Below, in pieces: positions 21,677 through 21,799 of a DNA stretch of 21,799 bases (the first letter of the stretch is position 1; every line of letters starts with the position of its first letter). The notes below the pieces were generated by a model. That model ran no database searches. It saw nothing but the letters and a program-made list of their open reading frames with translations, and was not told the origin of the DNA. Source of the DNA: Lysobacterales bacterium (GTDB taxonomy: Bacteria > Pseudomonadota > Gammaproteobacteria > Xanthomonadales > SZUA-36); the NCBI GenBank assembly GCA_021648045.1, contig JAKITM010000039.1, positions 1 through 21,799 of the forward strand. Direction: 5' to 3'. The position numbers and the translations under genes are program-made.

Positions 21677-21799
21677 GAGGCTGTAGAAAAACCCTAAAAC
21701 ACCCTATTAAAATGATAAAATAGACAGCATCAAAGAGGAGCCATATTGATGCCAACTTTTATCCCTTACGACCATAATCAAAGTGCAATGGTGGTGATT
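21677..21799 (+). mobile_element. Left end of a second insertion sequence (partial)
   Basis: The attC core is interrupted after GTT, and the following GAGGCTGTAGAAAAACCC looks like an insertion-sequence end. A transposase start follows 72 bases later. The right side lies outside the window, so boundaries and family are provisional; the protein start recalls IS1182-type transposases. Confidence 0.55.
21749..21799 (+). CDS. Transposase, N-terminal part (IS1182-like)
   Basis: Seventeen codons, MPTFIPYDHNQSAMVVI, run off the right edge. I recall this beginning from transposases of the IS1182 type. GAGGAG lies 8 bases before the ATG. Only the very N-terminus is seen, so the family call is tentative, but the ribosome site and context support a real gene. 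Confidence 0.6.
   Translation, partial: MPTFIPYDHNQSAMVVI

Overview
The window looks like chromosomal DNA of a gammaproteobacterium. The block ihfA-pheT-pheS-rplT-rpmI-infC-thrS (1-6975, all on the minus strand) has the same gene order as Escherichia coli. DnaE, TesB and SbcB also match the gammaproteobacterial families closely. Gene style and the integron/IS content suggest a marine lineage such as Cellvibrionales, but that placement is inference.

Layout. (1) 1-6975: the translation operon, transcribed leftward: thrS, infC (rare ATC start), rpmI, rplT, a terminator/attenuator, pheS (GTG start), pheT and the first codons of ihfA. (2) 6976-7563: a putative thrS promoter, a terminator, a 101-bp REP-like palindrome, and tRNA-Val(GAC) with a clear promoter, all on the minus strand except the strandless palindrome. 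(3) 7564-11055: dnaE, the replicative polymerase alpha subunit, on the plus strand. (4) 11056-17505: small independent genes: a lipoprotein, a single-domain retropepsin-like protein, a secreted lytic transglycosylase with an SDR oxidoreductase, a YeaQ/GlsB-type membrane protein followed by a 193-bp MITE, tesB and sbcB. A 567-bp spacer follows; it carries a second copy of the REP-like repeat and a cluster of three DnaA boxes. (5) 17506-19089: an unknown 89-aa protein, a ComEA-like secreted HhH protein with a strong terminator, and a Phd/VapC-type toxin-antitoxin pair. (6) 19124-21799: an integron-cassette-like island without a visible integrase. It holds one attC site (19593-19664), three small minus-strand genes of unknown function, and a second attC split by an IS110-family element. 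The start of another transposase gene abuts the right end of that second attC.

The most interesting part is region 6. Removing about 1.18 kb between two AC dinucleotides (20424-20425 and 21600-21601) rebuilds the arm of an attC site, so the IS110-family element appears to sit at a precise position inside attC. Its transposase frame is broken at a canonical A_AAA_AAG slippery heptamer, and a -1 shift there restores the expected C-terminus. The noncoding stretch upstream of the transposase can fold into nested stems, as expected for a bridge/seeker guide RNA, and contains a 7-nt match to the reconstructed target across its core. All of this was read by eye; no database or folding program was used.
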